Positions 8,277-17,919 are shown, numbered from the stretch's first letter. The stretch: 64,000 nt of DNA from Mucilaginibacter gossypii (GCF_900100945.1 NZ_FNCG01000013.1:1-64000); one strand, 5' to 3'. Notes: generated from the letters alone by a model not told the origin. Made by a program: numbers and translations.

Positions 8277-10126
8277 TTAATAACGTTTGTGGGGTTATTA
8301 ACCTTACTTAAACCGTGGTTGGTTTTTTCCCAGTAAAACGGATTGGTGATGAGCTGGTACAGGCCCATATAGGCTGCTACCGAGTGCATGAGCCAGTAAA
8401 CCGGGTTGGCTATGGCAAACAAAATGAGCTCGAAATAACGGCGTTTAAACACGGCCATCATGTTGATATAGATCATGAGGATATTGCCCACCATGAGGTT
8501 AAATATCGACATGAACAGCACCCAGTCCGGAAACAAATTGCGGATGGTTGAAAAATCAAATATGAGGTAACAGATAAAGATGATAAGCAGCACCGGGTAA
8601 ATTAAAAAGGTGGCTGATGTGGCGCCGATGAAAAAGTTAAAACCCAGGAAACCGCGAAAGCCTATTTTACGGATGAGGGCCGGCGGGTTGCGCATGTGCA
8701 CCAGGTAGGTTTGCATGTAGCCCTTGATCCAGCGCGAGCGCTGGCGGATCCAGTTCCAGAAGTTGTTATTAGCTTCTTCATACGTGGTGGAGTTTACAAT
8801 GGCCACCTTATAGCCTTTGGCATAGGCGCGCACGCCAAGGTCGGCATCTTCGGTTACGTTAAAGGGGTCCCAGGCGCCAAGCTCAATCAGCGCGTCCATT
8901 TTAAAGTGATTGCTGGTGCCGCCGAGCGGGATGGGGATATCCAGCGTATCCAAACCGGGCAGCATATAATCAAACCAGTACGAATATTCGAGGGTGAACA
9001 TCCGGGTAAGGAAGTTTTCGTTGCGGTTAAAGTAGTTTAAGGCGCTTTGAATGCAGATATAGTTTTCGGGCAGCTTGTTAAACAGGGCTACCACTTTTTT
9101 AAGCTGATCGGTATCGGGGATATCCTCGGCATCATAAATGGTGAGGTACTGGCCCCTCGAAAAGTGCAGGCCATAGTTGCAGGCCTTGGGCTTGGTTTTA
9201 GGCATGTGGAAAGGCACCACAATAACTTCAAAAACAGAGGGGAAATCGAGGTTTTTTACGGCGTTTAATGTTTTATCATCATCTTCTTCAATAAGCAGTT
9301 TGATATCCAGCTGCTCGCGCGGATAGTCGAGGCTTTGCAGGTTCCAGATGAGTTTTTTGATCAGCTTATCTTCCTTGTAAACGGGCAGCAGGATGGTATA
9401 TACGGGCAGCTCCTCGTTTACGATAGTGCGCAGGTCATTTTTGGTGACGGCCTGGTGCAGCTCAAACCGGGAGCCTACCAGCGCCAAAAACAGTTTGAAG
9501 ATGATAGCTATCAGGAAAAACGAACTGATGATTAAGTTAATGGTGATGGATACGTTTTTAAAGTTGAGGAACAGGCCGATGGCGGTAATGCCCCACAAGG
9601 CAAAAATGAAAACCAACTGTGCTGTGGTGAACGTTGTTGAGGCCGAGCTTTTAGGGTCGCGTTTAAGGAGCTCAAAAACAGATGCCTTCACATATTTTTG
9701 CCCGGTAAGCTTGTGGCTTAGCCAGGTGATCTCCAAATCGGATGCTACGATGATTTCGGGTTCCATGTCATAGGTAAACCTTACAAAATCAAGGAAAAGT
9801 TCATTGCCGGGGTCGGCCATAACGGTAACCACCTTATTGTTTTCGATGCGGAGGGGGAGGCCCAGCTGGTCGTTGGCAAATTTAAGGTCAACCTGGTCGA
9901 GGATCTTTTGGTCGAAGGCTTCCTGGCGGATTTCGGCAAAGTGGTAGCCTGCGTTGCCCAGGGCGCGTTCATAGTTTTTGCGGGAAACATAGCCGAAGTT
10001 AAGGGCTATTTTGAGGTATGACATACCCGATCTTTCCGAAAAAGCATGGATCTTTTCCTGGTCGGCCGGCGAAATAAATCCGTGGGCAACCAAAATTTCA
10101 GGAACAGAAATACTCAATGTATCCAT
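8273..10126 (-). CDS. GT2 polysaccharide synthase with N-terminal GspE_N/MshEN-type domain
   Basis: This inner-membrane processive glycosyltransferase probably makes an exopolysaccharide. Residues 1-150 look like a GspE_N/MshEN-type module, best seen in the PLRIENNKVVTVMADP segment (91-106). Two membrane helices follow (about 168-187 and 193-215), then the GT2 catalytic domain from about 241. Its motifs are YDAED (331-335, metal/UDP binding), TED (425-427, catalytic base) and QRSRW (462-466, QxxRW acceptor motif). Several more helices end the protein. MshEN domains can bind cyclic di-GMP, so this one may regulate synthesis as PilZ does in BcsA. The RLG residues typical of strong binders are not clearly present. 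Confidence 0.92.
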   Translation of the reverse strand: MDTLSISVPEILVAHGFISPADQEKIHAFSERSGMSYLKIALNFGYVSRKNYERALGNAGYHFAEIRQEAFDQKILDQVDLKFANDQLGLPLRIENNKVVTVMADPGNELFLDFVRFTYDMEPEIIVASDLEITWLSHKLTGQKYVKASVFELLKRDPKSSASTTFTTAQLVFIFALWGITAIGLFLNFKNVSITINLIISSFFLIAIIFKLFLALVGSRFELHQAVTKNDLRTIVNEELPVYTILLPVYKEDKLIKKLIWNLQSLDYPREQLDIKLLIEEDDDKTLNAVKNLDFPSVFEVIVVPFHMPKTKPKACNYGLHFSRGQYLTIYDAEDIPDTDQLKKVVALFNKLPENYICIQSALNYFNRNENFLTRMFTLEYSYWFDYMLPGLDTLDIPIPLGGTSNHFKMDALIELGAWDPFNVTEDADLGVRAYAKGYKVAIVNSTTYEEANNNFWNWIRQRSRWIKGYMQTYLVHMRNPPALIRKIGFRGFLGFNFFIGATSATFLIYPVLLIIFICYLIFDFSTIRNLFPDWVLFMSIFNLMVGNILMIYINMMAVFKRRYFELILFAIANPVYWLMHSVAAYMGLYQLITNPFYWEKTNHGLSKVNNPTNVIK

Positions 10127-10142
10127 ATTAGGTGTTTTATAA

Positions 10143-10291
10143 CCTCACCCCCCGCCCTCTCCAAAGGAGAGGGAGCTCTTTTTTTTAAGCCTTCTCCTTT
10201 GGAGAGGGCAGGCGGTTTGTTACTGTATTTATGATGACGCCTTAGCGTCATTTTTCTTAACACCCTCTCCTTTGGAGAGGGCAGGGTGAGG
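10143..10291. repeat. Framed inverted repeat inside the operon
   Basis: The arms at 10143-10173 and 10263-10291 are near-perfect reverse complements built around ctctccaaaggagaggg and the outer cctcacccc. A third partial copy (cttctcctttggagaggg) lies at 10191-10208. A small hairpin (atgacgc-ctta-gcgtcat) lies at 10233-10250. The element fills the gap between the BcsB-like gene and the GT2 gene. It could lower downstream expression or stabilise the upstream message. It resembles other framed repeats in this window. Confidence 0.8.
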
Positions 10292-10293
10292 CA

Positions 10294-12381
10294 TTAATCG
10301 TTAAACAGATCCTGCGATTTTTGAACTTTTGACCGCACATACAGGAACGAAAGCAGGATCAGGATCAGGATGCCCAGCAAAATGTACAGGTTATAGCTGT
10401 CCCAGAAACGGGTAAGGCCGCTCTTGGTATCGATGTACTCCAGGTTTTCGCTGGATTTGTTGATGTTGAACAGGTATTTGTTGGAGTTAACATCCGAGAT
10501 ACAAACATTGCTTGACAGGGTTGAAAGCTGCTCGGTAATGGATTTGGATACTGCCAGGAAAGCTTCGGAAACATGCGTGCCGGTAGCGGTAAGCACCAGG
10601 GTAGCATTGTTGCTTACGCCGTAAAATATTTGCGCCAGGCCGTTTGATACCGTATCCGACAGCGAGTAAACCGGGCTATTATTATCGGTGTTGTACAGCC
10701 TGAAGTTCCTGTCGAACTGGATAGGGGCATCGCGAAACTCCTTAAGTACTTTATCATCTTTCGATAGCAGGGCTATGATATTGTATTGCTTCAGATCAGT
10801 TGGCTTCAAATCTTTCGAGTAAACAAACTCGGGGAAGTTATTGGCGTTGATGTTATTGTTAAGCTCGTAAATGATCTCGCCCATAGCACCGGCGGCATAT
10901 TTGGCGTATTCCTCGCTTACTACAATTTTGGTGGTGCCGTTGTTAAAGGCCTCGGGATACTGGTAAAAGCTCAGGTCGCTGGTGATGAAGGGGTTTTTTG
11001 ATTCGAGGTATGATTTGTCAACGTCAACTTCGGCAAAAAAGTTGGTGAAGCTGTTTTTACAGTTGCCGTTGGTTGGGTAAAACCTGAATTCGGCCTCCAG
11101 CGTGTTGTATTTATGATGCTGATAACGGTTAATGGTGATAGAGCTGTTCAGCTTGCCCGATGCATCCAGTTTTTCGCTGCTGATGAGCAAACCGTTAAGG
11201 TATATATTGAAGAAACCACGGTCGCCGGGGGCAAGGCCGCTGTAATTGGCAACAAACCGGATCTCCACTTCTTTAGGGGTGAAGCTGAAATCACTGTTTT
11301 TAAAGCTGTAAGCGCTCTTCAACGAGCCAATGCCCGACAGGAAGTCGCTCACGCCGCCAATTTGCTTTAAGGATAGCTTTGAACGGTTTTCGTCGATAGT
11401 TTTAAAGAAGGTGTTTTCGGCCTTGTTGATCAGCAGGTAATCGCCATAGGTTGAGTTCAGGATGTTCATGTTGCCCAGGGCGGTGATAGCCTTTTCATAA
11501 CCTGTATCATCGCCGCCGGTAACAAACAGTACCTCTTTAGGGGCCTGCTCCTGCGTTACGGTTTTAACCGGCACCAACCGGCCTTTTACATCAACCATGT
11601 GCACAATGGTATCAGTAAGCAGACTTACTGATTTATGCAGGTAGAATAAACCCTGCGTATTTTGCGGGGTAACTTTTACCAATGCGCGCGCATCGGCAGG
11701 TAATTTATCAATGGCGCCTACCCTGATGTAGTTACGAACGCTATCGGGCAGTTTGCTTTCTTCGTAAACGGCAATTTCACGTGTTTGGGTCTTTTTTAAC
11801 CTTGAATAGGCCCATGCTACGGCCTTAAGGTCATGCAGGCTTGGGTTTGACGGGTAAACGATAGCTTTTTTAGAGTCGAAGCAGTTGCTGATATTTACGT
11901 TATCAAAAAAGTTTTTATTGCTTTTAACCAGCGATAGGTATGAGTAGTTTTTGATTTTTAACCACATCGCCGGGTTATCCAGGTCTTTACACTGATCATC
12001 GGTAATGGTGAGCAGTGTTTTGATCTGGATCTTGAGGAACTTATCGGGGCTCAGATCGGCACGGCTCAGGTTAATGATGATTTTCTGGATAGAATCGGGG
12101 CCCAGGTGGCTGCTGTATGCCGGTTTGTTATTAATAACCAGGTTGATATACGAATGCGATTTTATCAATGCCTGCGACGGTTCAAAAAATAAAACCAGTT
12201 TACTGCCATTCATTTCAATCAAAGGGGTGACCTTGAAATAAAATGAAATAGCGCCGCTCATGCCGTATACCACGTCATCGTCATGGCCGTAGGCTTTAAA
12301 GGATGCAATGCTGTTGCCCTGGGCCTGCGAAGCCGTGTTGAATAATAGGATAAAGGCTAATAAGGTAAAAAACTTATTCAT
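10294..12381 (-). CDS. BcsB-like periplasmic subunit of polysaccharide synthase
   Basis: The protein has a signal peptide (MNKFFTLLAFILLFNTASQA), a large periplasmic region, and one C-terminal membrane helix (about LYILLGILILILLSFLYV) before a short basic tail. The segment DDQCKDLDNPAMWLKI matches the motif of cellulose synthase subunit BcsB, which docks on BcsA and guides the polymer through the periplasm. At about 695 residues it is within the BcsB range. I chose the ATG at 12379-12381; a TTG three codons earlier is less likely. It lies between the kinase gene and the GT2 gene. The polymer need not be cellulose. Confidence 0.85.
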   Translation of the reverse strand: MNKFFTLLAFILLFNTASQAQGNSIASFKAYGHDDDVVYGMSGAISFYFKVTPLIEMNGSKLVLFFEPSQALIKSHSYINLVINNKPAYSSHLGPDSIQKIIINLSRADLSPDKFLKIQIKTLLTITDDQCKDLDNPAMWLKIKNYSYLSLVKSNKNFFDNVNISNCFDSKKAIVYPSNPSLHDLKAVAWAYSRLKKTQTREIAVYEESKLPDSVRNYIRVGAIDKLPADARALVKVTPQNTQGLFYLHKSVSLLTDTIVHMVDVKGRLVPVKTVTQEQAPKEVLFVTGGDDTGYEKAITALGNMNILNSTYGDYLLINKAENTFFKTIDENRSKLSLKQIGGVSDFLSGIGSLKSAYSFKNSDFSFTPKEVEIRFVANYSGLAPGDRGFFNIYLNGLLISSEKLDASGKLNSSITINRYQHHKYNTLEAEFRFYPTNGNCKNSFTNFFAEVDVDKSYLESKNPFITSDLSFYQYPEAFNNGTTKIVVSEEYAKYAAGAMGEIIYELNNNINANNFPEFVYSKDLKPTDLKQYNIIALLSKDDKVLKEFRDAPIQFDRNFRLYNTDNNSPVYSLSDTVSNGLAQIFYGVSNNATLVLTATGTHVSEAFLAVSKSITEQLSTLSSNVCISDVNSNKYLFNINKSSENLEYIDTKSGLTRFWDSYNLYILLGILILILLSFLYVRSKVQKSQDLFND

Positions 12382-12392
12382 TGATATCAATA

Positions 12393-13739
12393 TTAATTTA
12401 TTACGTAAAATTCTACTCTGAAATAATTACCGTTGTCATCACTGCGGTAGCTGAGCTCGCCGCCCATTTCCTGGGTCATCAGCTTGGCAATTGATAAGCC
12501 CAAACCCAGGCGGCTTTCGGTAACGCCCGATGTATCGTTAAGGGTTTTAAGCTTGTTGAACATCATGTCCAGCTCCTGCTGGCCTATGGCTATACCTTCG
12601 TCAATAATCTCGAAAACAAAACGCTGGCGCTGCAGGCTGGTTACTACCTTAATGCTGTTATTGGTTTGCGAAAATTTGATGGCGTTTGATAGCAGGTTTT
12701 GAAACACCTGGCCGGCAAATACTTTGTCGAGCCGCACGTTGAGGGGCAGCTTCAGGATATTATCAACCAGGTGGATGTTTTTCATGAGGGCCGTTTCATA
12801 CAGGCCTTTAAAAATATGCATTACTTCAACGTTGATATCAAAGATCTCCATGTTGAATTTCATATCCGGCGATTCGATCTCCTTAACATCCATGAGCTTG
12901 TTAAGCATATACTGCATCTTATCAGCCGATTCGGCGATGTAGCCTACAAATTCTTTCTGGTCGGTGCTCAGCCTGAAATCCTCCTCCCTGATCATGTTGT
13001 TGCTCATTATAATAGAGCCGATGAGGTTTTTAAGGTCGTGCCCGGCAATATTGATAAAGCTGTTCTTCTGGCTGTCGAGCTTGCGGAGCTGCTCATACTG
13101 ATGGTCGATGAGGTTGTTTTTTTCGTTGATATCCTTGTTTTGCTGTTTAAGCTGTTCGTTTGATTTTTCGATCATGATCTGCGCGCGTACTTCACGCTGG
13201 ATTACCTTATAGCGCGCCCCGGGTATTAAGCAGGAGATGCCCGAGATGATAAAAAAGATCTGCCCGCCGTTACTTAAAACCAGGTCGAGGTTGTATTCGC
13301 TTAACAGGTTAAAGAAAATAGCCAGTAACAATAGCGCCATTAAGGTTTGGATGATGGAGTTTAAGGGCTCCCAAAAAACCTGCAGGTTAAAAAACAGCAG
13401 GGTGGTAGCAAACAGCATAAAATAAATGGTCAGGAACTGAATGTTTACCAGGTTACATAATATAGCTGCCGTTACCGAAAGCATAAAGAAACTGATGTGC
13501 AATAATATGCGGTAACTAAATTGTTTATGCTGAAAATAGCTGAACAGGCCGTATATAATAAGGATAGTTATAATGCGGATAATAAAAAACTGCAGCCAGT
13601 AGTTTGTAGCGTAAATAAAATCAACAATACTAAAAAGAGGGTACAGGAATATAATTGTCCAGATTATATTATTGGTTTGGTACCATGCTTTTTTGGAGGT
13701 CTCTCTAATTAATTCTTCGTTGGTAATTTGAACAAACAT
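12393..13739 (-). CDS. Membrane sensor histidine kinase
   Basis: This is the first gene of the polysaccharide operon. Six hydrophobic segments (about residues 25-175) form a sensor with no large periplasmic domain. A coiled linker (about 175-225) follows. The HisKA box NIAGHDLKN has H234 as the likely phospho-acceptor. The ATPase domain shows NLLSNAIKFS (N box) and GLGLSIAKL (G box). No receiver domain is attached and no response regulator is adjacent, so its partner is elsewhere. It ends 11 bp before the BcsB-like start, which suggests it controls synthesis or export of the polymer. Confidence 0.9.
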   Translation of the reverse strand: MFVQITNEELIRETSKKAWYQTNNIIWTIIFLYPLFSIVDFIYATNYWLQFFIIRIITILIIYGLFSYFQHKQFSYRILLHISFFMLSVTAAILCNLVNIQFLTIYFMLFATTLLFFNLQVFWEPLNSIIQTLMALLLLAIFFNLLSEYNLDLVLSNGGQIFFIISGISCLIPGARYKVIQREVRAQIMIEKSNEQLKQQNKDINEKNNLIDHQYEQLRKLDSQKNSFINIAGHDLKNLIGSIIMSNNMIREEDFRLSTDQKEFVGYIAESADKMQYMLNKLMDVKEIESPDMKFNMEIFDINVEVMHIFKGLYETALMKNIHLVDNILKLPLNVRLDKVFAGQVFQNLLSNAIKFSQTNNSIKVVTSLQRQRFVFEIIDEGIAIGQQELDMMFNKLKTLNDTSGVTESRLGLGLSIAKLMTQEMGGELSYRSDDNGNYFRVEFYVIN

Positions 13740-13931
13740 TATTTGTTATCTTGAATTGTAATTAAAAATTAAGGCCGCTGTTTAAATTAAATCCGTTTAA
13801 TATTGATAGACGAAAAATATTCGTTATACGATAATTTAAACAGGTTTGTTGTTACTGTTGCCTACAGTAATAATCGCCGTTGCAAAAAGCCGTCCAATTC
13901 CCCGGCAAGTTCGGGAAGTTGCTTTTAAACC

Positions 13932-14925
13932 ATGCTAAAGTTTAAGCAAGGACATCAGTATTTTATGGCTTGCACAAATCCGGAACGAAAGCTCAGCGGC
14001 CCAAACGCCATTAAAAAAAAACGATTTTATGCTGTTCAAAAAACTGGGCTTCAAAAGCATAAGGCTACCTGTGGCTTTTACTTCCTTTTGGCCCGGCGAC
14101 AACTGCGCAGCTATTTACCTATATAGATAAAGTTGTTGAGCAATGCAATACTTACGGATTTAGGTTAGTTATAGATTATCATTACGGCCGCTTAAATGAT
14201 AATAATTACCTTACAGAAACACCCCTGGTAATTGATTTGTGGTTAAAATTAACTAAAAGGTATAAAAAAGCAGATTATAATAACTTGTTTATTGAGGATT
14301 ATAATGAACTGCCCCATATTAACCCCAAACTGTGGAAAGTTGCCGCGTATAATATTGTTACGCTTATCCGTAGGTTTGATAAACAAAGAACCCTGATTGT
14401 AAGTGCATCAAACTATAACAGCATCTATGAGCTAAGCAGGTTGGCAAGGCTGGCCGATGACCATATCATCTGCACTTTTCACTTTTACGAGCCTTTCTTT
14501 TTATTCACCAGAGCACAAGCCGGGTAAGCGACCAGGTTGCAACTACCGGGGTATCATTTCCATACAATGCGGAAAATTTTCCTGCACTTAATCAAAAAGC
14601 AAAAAACACCCCCGGCGAAAGCAATTACCAGACGTATCCGCGAGATGGTAACAAACAATCCATAAATGATAAGCGGCAAATTGTAAAAAAAACGGCCCCT
14701 GAAATATGATGTGCCCATTATTGTGGTGCGTAAAGCGTCTATAACAAATATGCCGATGCACATAGCCGCTGCCCTCATATTAAGTCTGTACGCAGGGCTT
14801 TAAATGAGCTTGATATTCCTGGCATGCTTTGGGGTTATAACAGTAGTTTTTCAATGTTTAACGGCAGGCCGGTTACTATAAAATTATCCTTGTGTATGAA
14901 GGACACAATTAGCGCCGTACAGTGA
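13932..14925 (+). pseudogene. Degraded GH5 endoglucanase gene
   Basis: Read across frames, this stretch spells a GH5 cellulase. Frame 1 gives LFKKLGFKSIRLPVAF up to about 14098. Frame 2 then gives YIDKVVEQCN, LVIDYHYG, DYNELPHI, and HFYEPFFLFTRAQAG up to a stop near 14526. Frame 1 resumes with DQVATTGVSFPYN up to 14708. Frame 2 gives KYDVPIIV, and frame 1 again gives IPGMLWGYNSSFSMF, ending at a TGA at 14923-14925. At least four frame changes and a run of nine A near 14012 show that the gene is dead. The usual NEP of the acid/base motif is also altered (NELP). An endoglucanase beside a BcsB/GT2 operon is what cellulose-type clusters contain. Confidence 0.85.
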
Positions 14926-14954
14926 AATTTTAAACATTAATGTTACAATTTTAT

Positions 14955-14962
14955 TACCTTTG
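14955..14962 (+). promoter_or_regulatory. Bacteroidota -7 box for the desaturase
   Basis: TACCTTTG matches the TAnnTTTG -7 consensus of the primary sigma factor and lies 18 bp before the ATG at 14980. No clear TTG -33 element is visible at the usual spacing. Confidence 0.6.
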
Positions 14963-14979
14963 CTCACTAATATACAATT

Positions 14980-15960
14980 ATGAGATTTTTTGAAGAAAAG
15001 CGCAGAGAAGTAATGGTGCATATCGAAAAGTTCATGTTAGAAAAGATACATGAATACCTGAAACCGATTGATACCATCTGGCAGCCGTCTGATTTTTTGC
15101 CCGATTCTTCAAGGGACTCGTTCTTTACTGAAATTAAGGAATTGCAGGAAAGCGCCGCAGGTCTTTCATATGATCTGATCGCCGTTTTAATTGGCGATAC
15201 CATTACCGAAGAAGCGTTGCCTACTTACGAATCATGGCTTACCATGGTTGAAGGGGTATCTGACAATGAAGAAGGCGGCTGGATGAAATGGACCCGCCAC
15301 TGGACCGGTGAAGAAAACCGCCATGGCGACCTGCTTAACAAATACTTGTACCTGTCTGGTCGTGTGGATATGCGCATGATGGAGATTTCCACCCAATACC
15401 TCATCTCTGATGGTTTTGACATCGGTACCGGTCATGATCCTTACCGTAACTTTATCTATACCTCTTTCCAGGAGTTGGCAACCAATGTTTCGCACCGCCG
15501 TGTAGCATCACAGGCTAAAAAATATGGCGATCCGCTGCTTTCAAAAATGTGCGGTGTTATCGCATCTGATGAAGCCCGCCATGCCAAAGCTTACAAATAC
15601 TTTATCGAAAAAATATTTGAGGTAGATCCAAGCGAGGCTATGGTAGCTTTTGAGGATATGATGCGTAAAAAGATTGTAATGCCTGCCCACTTTCTGCGTG
15701 AGGTTGGTTTAAAGGTTGGTCAAACCTTTGGCCACTTTACCGATGCCGCACAGCGTTTGGGTATTTATACCGCTATCGACTATGTGGATATCCTGAAAGA
15801 GCTTTTGACCGACTGGCATATCGAAAGTATCACAGGTTTGGACGAAGCCGGCGAAAAAGCCCGGGATTACGTTGTAAACCTTCCCGCCCGCTTACTGCGT
15901 GTAGCCGAGCGCATGAAAAACCCAATGCTCGAGTATAAGTTTACCTGGATTAACGGGTAG
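14980..15960 (+). CDS. Acyl-ACP desaturase
   Basis: This soluble di-iron enzyme introduces a cis double bond into acyl-ACP to make unsaturated fatty acids. The 326-residue length suits the plant-type stearoyl-ACP desaturase family. The two iron-binding signatures are EENRHG (111-116) and DEARHA (197-202), each an ExxH element. Other expected ligands lie near E77-E78 and E165. The gene stands alone with its own -7 box and is followed by low-complexity DNA before a convergent gene. Codon use and GC content are like the backbone. Confidence 0.95.
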   Translation: MRFFEEKRREVMVHIEKFMLEKIHEYLKPIDTIWQPSDFLPDSSRDSFFTEIKELQESAAGLSYDLIAVLIGDTITEEALPTYESWLTMVEGVSDNEEGGWMKWTRHWTGEENRHGDLLNKYLYLSGRVDMRMMEISTQYLISDGFDIGTGHDPYRNFIYTSFQELATNVSHRRVASQAKKYGDPLLSKMCGVIASDEARHAKAYKYFIEKIFEVDPSEAMVAFEDMMRKKIVMPAHFLREVGLKVGQTFGHFTDAAQRLGIYTAIDYVDILKELLTDWHIESITGLDEAGEKARDYVVNLPARLLRVAERMKNPMLEYKFTWING

Positions 15961-16090
15961 TTTTTTAAGCTTAAAGCTAAAGGCCGAAGGCTTAAAGCTT
16001 TCCTTGCAACCGGGTTTTAGGTTAATGCTTCTTTTTCAGAGCTTTTTGCTTTAAGCTTCTTTCCTATAGCTTTCTGCTTATTAATGGCTT
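15961..16090. repeat. Low-complexity AAAGC/AAGCTT stretch
   Basis: The gap between two convergent genes is made of degenerate repeats of aagcttaaagc, aaaggc and gctttt, forming several possible hairpins. Similar words recur at 45320-45356 and 47220-47260. It may act as a two-way terminator. Confidence 0.5.
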
Positions 16091-17701
16091 TTAGCTATCC
16101 CGTTCTATTTTATACCCCGGCTTTTTATACCCATCGGCAACATAGTTTTCGGGGATCTGGATGTGGCTTCCATCGCGCACAGCCGTAAAATGCGGTGACA
16201 TGATCTCCATGCCGGCTTCATTAAATTTATCCTGTATGTTTTGATACAATACCGAATAGATCATGGCCATTTTGCCGGGCTGATCTGTATAGGCGTTTAT
16301 CTGGTAACTCACATTAAAATCATTCAAAGCGGTTTGCAGTACAAACGGTTTTGGATTGGCAAGGATCCCCTCTGTTGCTTCGGCCGCACTTATGAGCAGA
16401 TTGTGGATGGTTTCCCAGGGGGCATCGTAGCCTATAGTAACACTGGTATTCAGTATCAAACCCAAAGTTTTTGACGATGAAGTATAATTAACCGTAGCAC
16501 CGCTTAAAATGGTGGCGTTGGGCACGGTTACATCTTCGTTTTTAATGGTGCGCACACGGGTAACCAGCAGGTTTTTCTCAATTACATCGCCCATAATTTC
16601 GCCAACTTTTATGCGGTCGCCAATTTTAAAGGGGCGCATATAGGTAAGCACAATACCCGATACCATATTGGCAATAGCCGACGAGGAACCTAACGAAAAC
16701 AGTACGCCTATAAACACCGTAACTCCCTGGAAAACTTTAGACTGCGACCCCGGCAAATATGGAAATATCACCACAAACATAAACGCATACATGAGTACCC
16801 GGATGATATTGTAAGTTGGGATAGCCCATTCAGGGTAAAAGCCTTTTAAAGCGATGGCCCCGTTTGCTATTTCGGTAGCTATAAATTTTACCAGTTTTAC
16901 AATATACCGGGTAACCAGGTAAATAACCGTTATGGTAAGCAGGTTGGGTATAAAGTGAACAATGGCCAGCATTATACTTTTCAAGGGGTTAACCACAAAG
17001 CCGATTAACTGTGTGGCAATAGGCTGCGACGAAGGGAAGATATAAAACAATACGGGTAAAGCCAGGTAAACCAGCAGCAGGATAATGAGCAGCCGGCCAA
17101 TATTTACAAGTCCGCTGATAAAAGGAAGCAGGCGTGAGGCGTAAGCCACGGGCGCCCCTTTGGCTGCCAGCTTTTCAACACGGCGTTCCCAACCCAGTAT
17201 AATCTTTAATTTTATCCACCTGAAGCCCTTGTTAACACTCCAGATCAGTAAAATCAGTAAAATAACAACCGCCACGGCTTCGAGCACGTTGGTGATTAAT
17301 TGTTTGGGGCTGTTGCTTTCAAAAACATTGCCCAGTTTGTTTTTTAGTATAGACAGATAGCTTGCTGCCAGCTGCGGCCGGTTCAGTTCGGAGTAAGAGG
17401 CATCGGTATTATTAACCCCCATGATCATCTGGCCGTTGTAAGTTATTACCGATATGGACGTATCGTTTTTAAGCGTTAACGAATCCGGGTTAAAATCTAT
17501 CCGGCTCATCAGGGCCTTAATGCGTTGGGTAACAATCCCGGCGCGCTCTTTAGGATCAAACAATCCCTGCGGGGCATAAAATTTAAACAGGGTATCCCGG
17601 TTAATGATCACAGGTTCGCCGTTTTTTTCAGGGAGTTTTTGTGCCCGTGTGGTAAATGCAGCAAACAGAAAAAGGATGAGCAGGCTATAAATTTTAGGCA
17701 T
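16091..17701 (-). CDS. MscS-family mechanosensitive channel
   Basis: The protein probably opens under membrane tension to release solutes. It has a signal peptide (residues 1-20), a periplasmic N-terminal region to about 140, and about five membrane helices between 145 and 360. The MscS core follows: the pore helix GSSSAIANMVSGIVLTYMR, then the beta domain with PFKIGDRIKVGEIMGDV and VPNATILSG. The C-terminal alpha/beta vestibule ends near 525. At 536 residues it is longer than E. coli MscS because of the N-terminal extension. It is convergent with the desaturase and monocistronic. Confidence 0.92.
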   Translation of the reverse strand: MPKIYSLLILFLFAAFTTRAQKLPEKNGEPVIINRDTLFKFYAPQGLFDPKERAGIVTQRIKALMSRIDFNPDSLTLKNDTSISVITYNGQMIMGVNNTDASYSELNRPQLAASYLSILKNKLGNVFESNSPKQLITNVLEAVAVVILLILLIWSVNKGFRWIKLKIILGWERRVEKLAAKGAPVAYASRLLPFISGLVNIGRLLIILLLVYLALPVLFYIFPSSQPIATQLIGFVVNPLKSIMLAIVHFIPNLLTITVIYLVTRYIVKLVKFIATEIANGAIALKGFYPEWAIPTYNIIRVLMYAFMFVVIFPYLPGSQSKVFQGVTVFIGVLFSLGSSSAIANMVSGIVLTYMRPFKIGDRIKVGEIMGDVIEKNLLVTRVRTIKNEDVTVPNATILSGATVNYTSSSKTLGLILNTSVTIGYDAPWETIHNLLISAAEATEGILANPKPFVLQTALNDFNVSYQINAYTDQPGKMAMIYSVLYQNIQDKFNEAGMEIMSPHFTAVRDGSHIQIPENYVADGYKKPGYKIERDS

Positions 17702-17798
17702 AGGGATGTTTTTCTGTTAAAGCTAAAAATTATTTAGCGGAAATAAGAAGCTGTTTAAAGTGGTTGAATATCATTTACCGGTAGATAAAACTTCATTA

Positions 17799-17919
17799 CC
17801 GTTGGTTTTAACCAACGGAATAATGAATAGCGATAAAAGGGCTTCAGCCTAAATCCGCTTGCCTAATTGGGGCTAAAGCCAGGACTTTTAGCTTTTTTGC
17901 CGTTGGTTTTAACCAACGG
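17799..17919. repeat. Pair of 20-bp palindromes framing an imperfect hairpin
   Basis: The palindrome ccgttggttttaaccaacgg occurs at 17799-17818 and 17900-17919. Between the copies, gggcttcagcctaaa and ttggggctaaagcc can pair. Both genes next to this 400-bp gap lie on the minus strand. The rest of the gap (17702-17795 and 17930-18099) shows no gene. Confidence 0.8.

Noticed and set aside
8315..9773. Several plus-strand frames opposite the GT2 gene
   Set aside because: They are antisense to a clearly recognised glycosyltransferase.
13932..14126. Stand-alone 64-codon gene
   Set aside because: Better explained as the out-of-frame front of the GH5 pseudogene, after the run of nine A.
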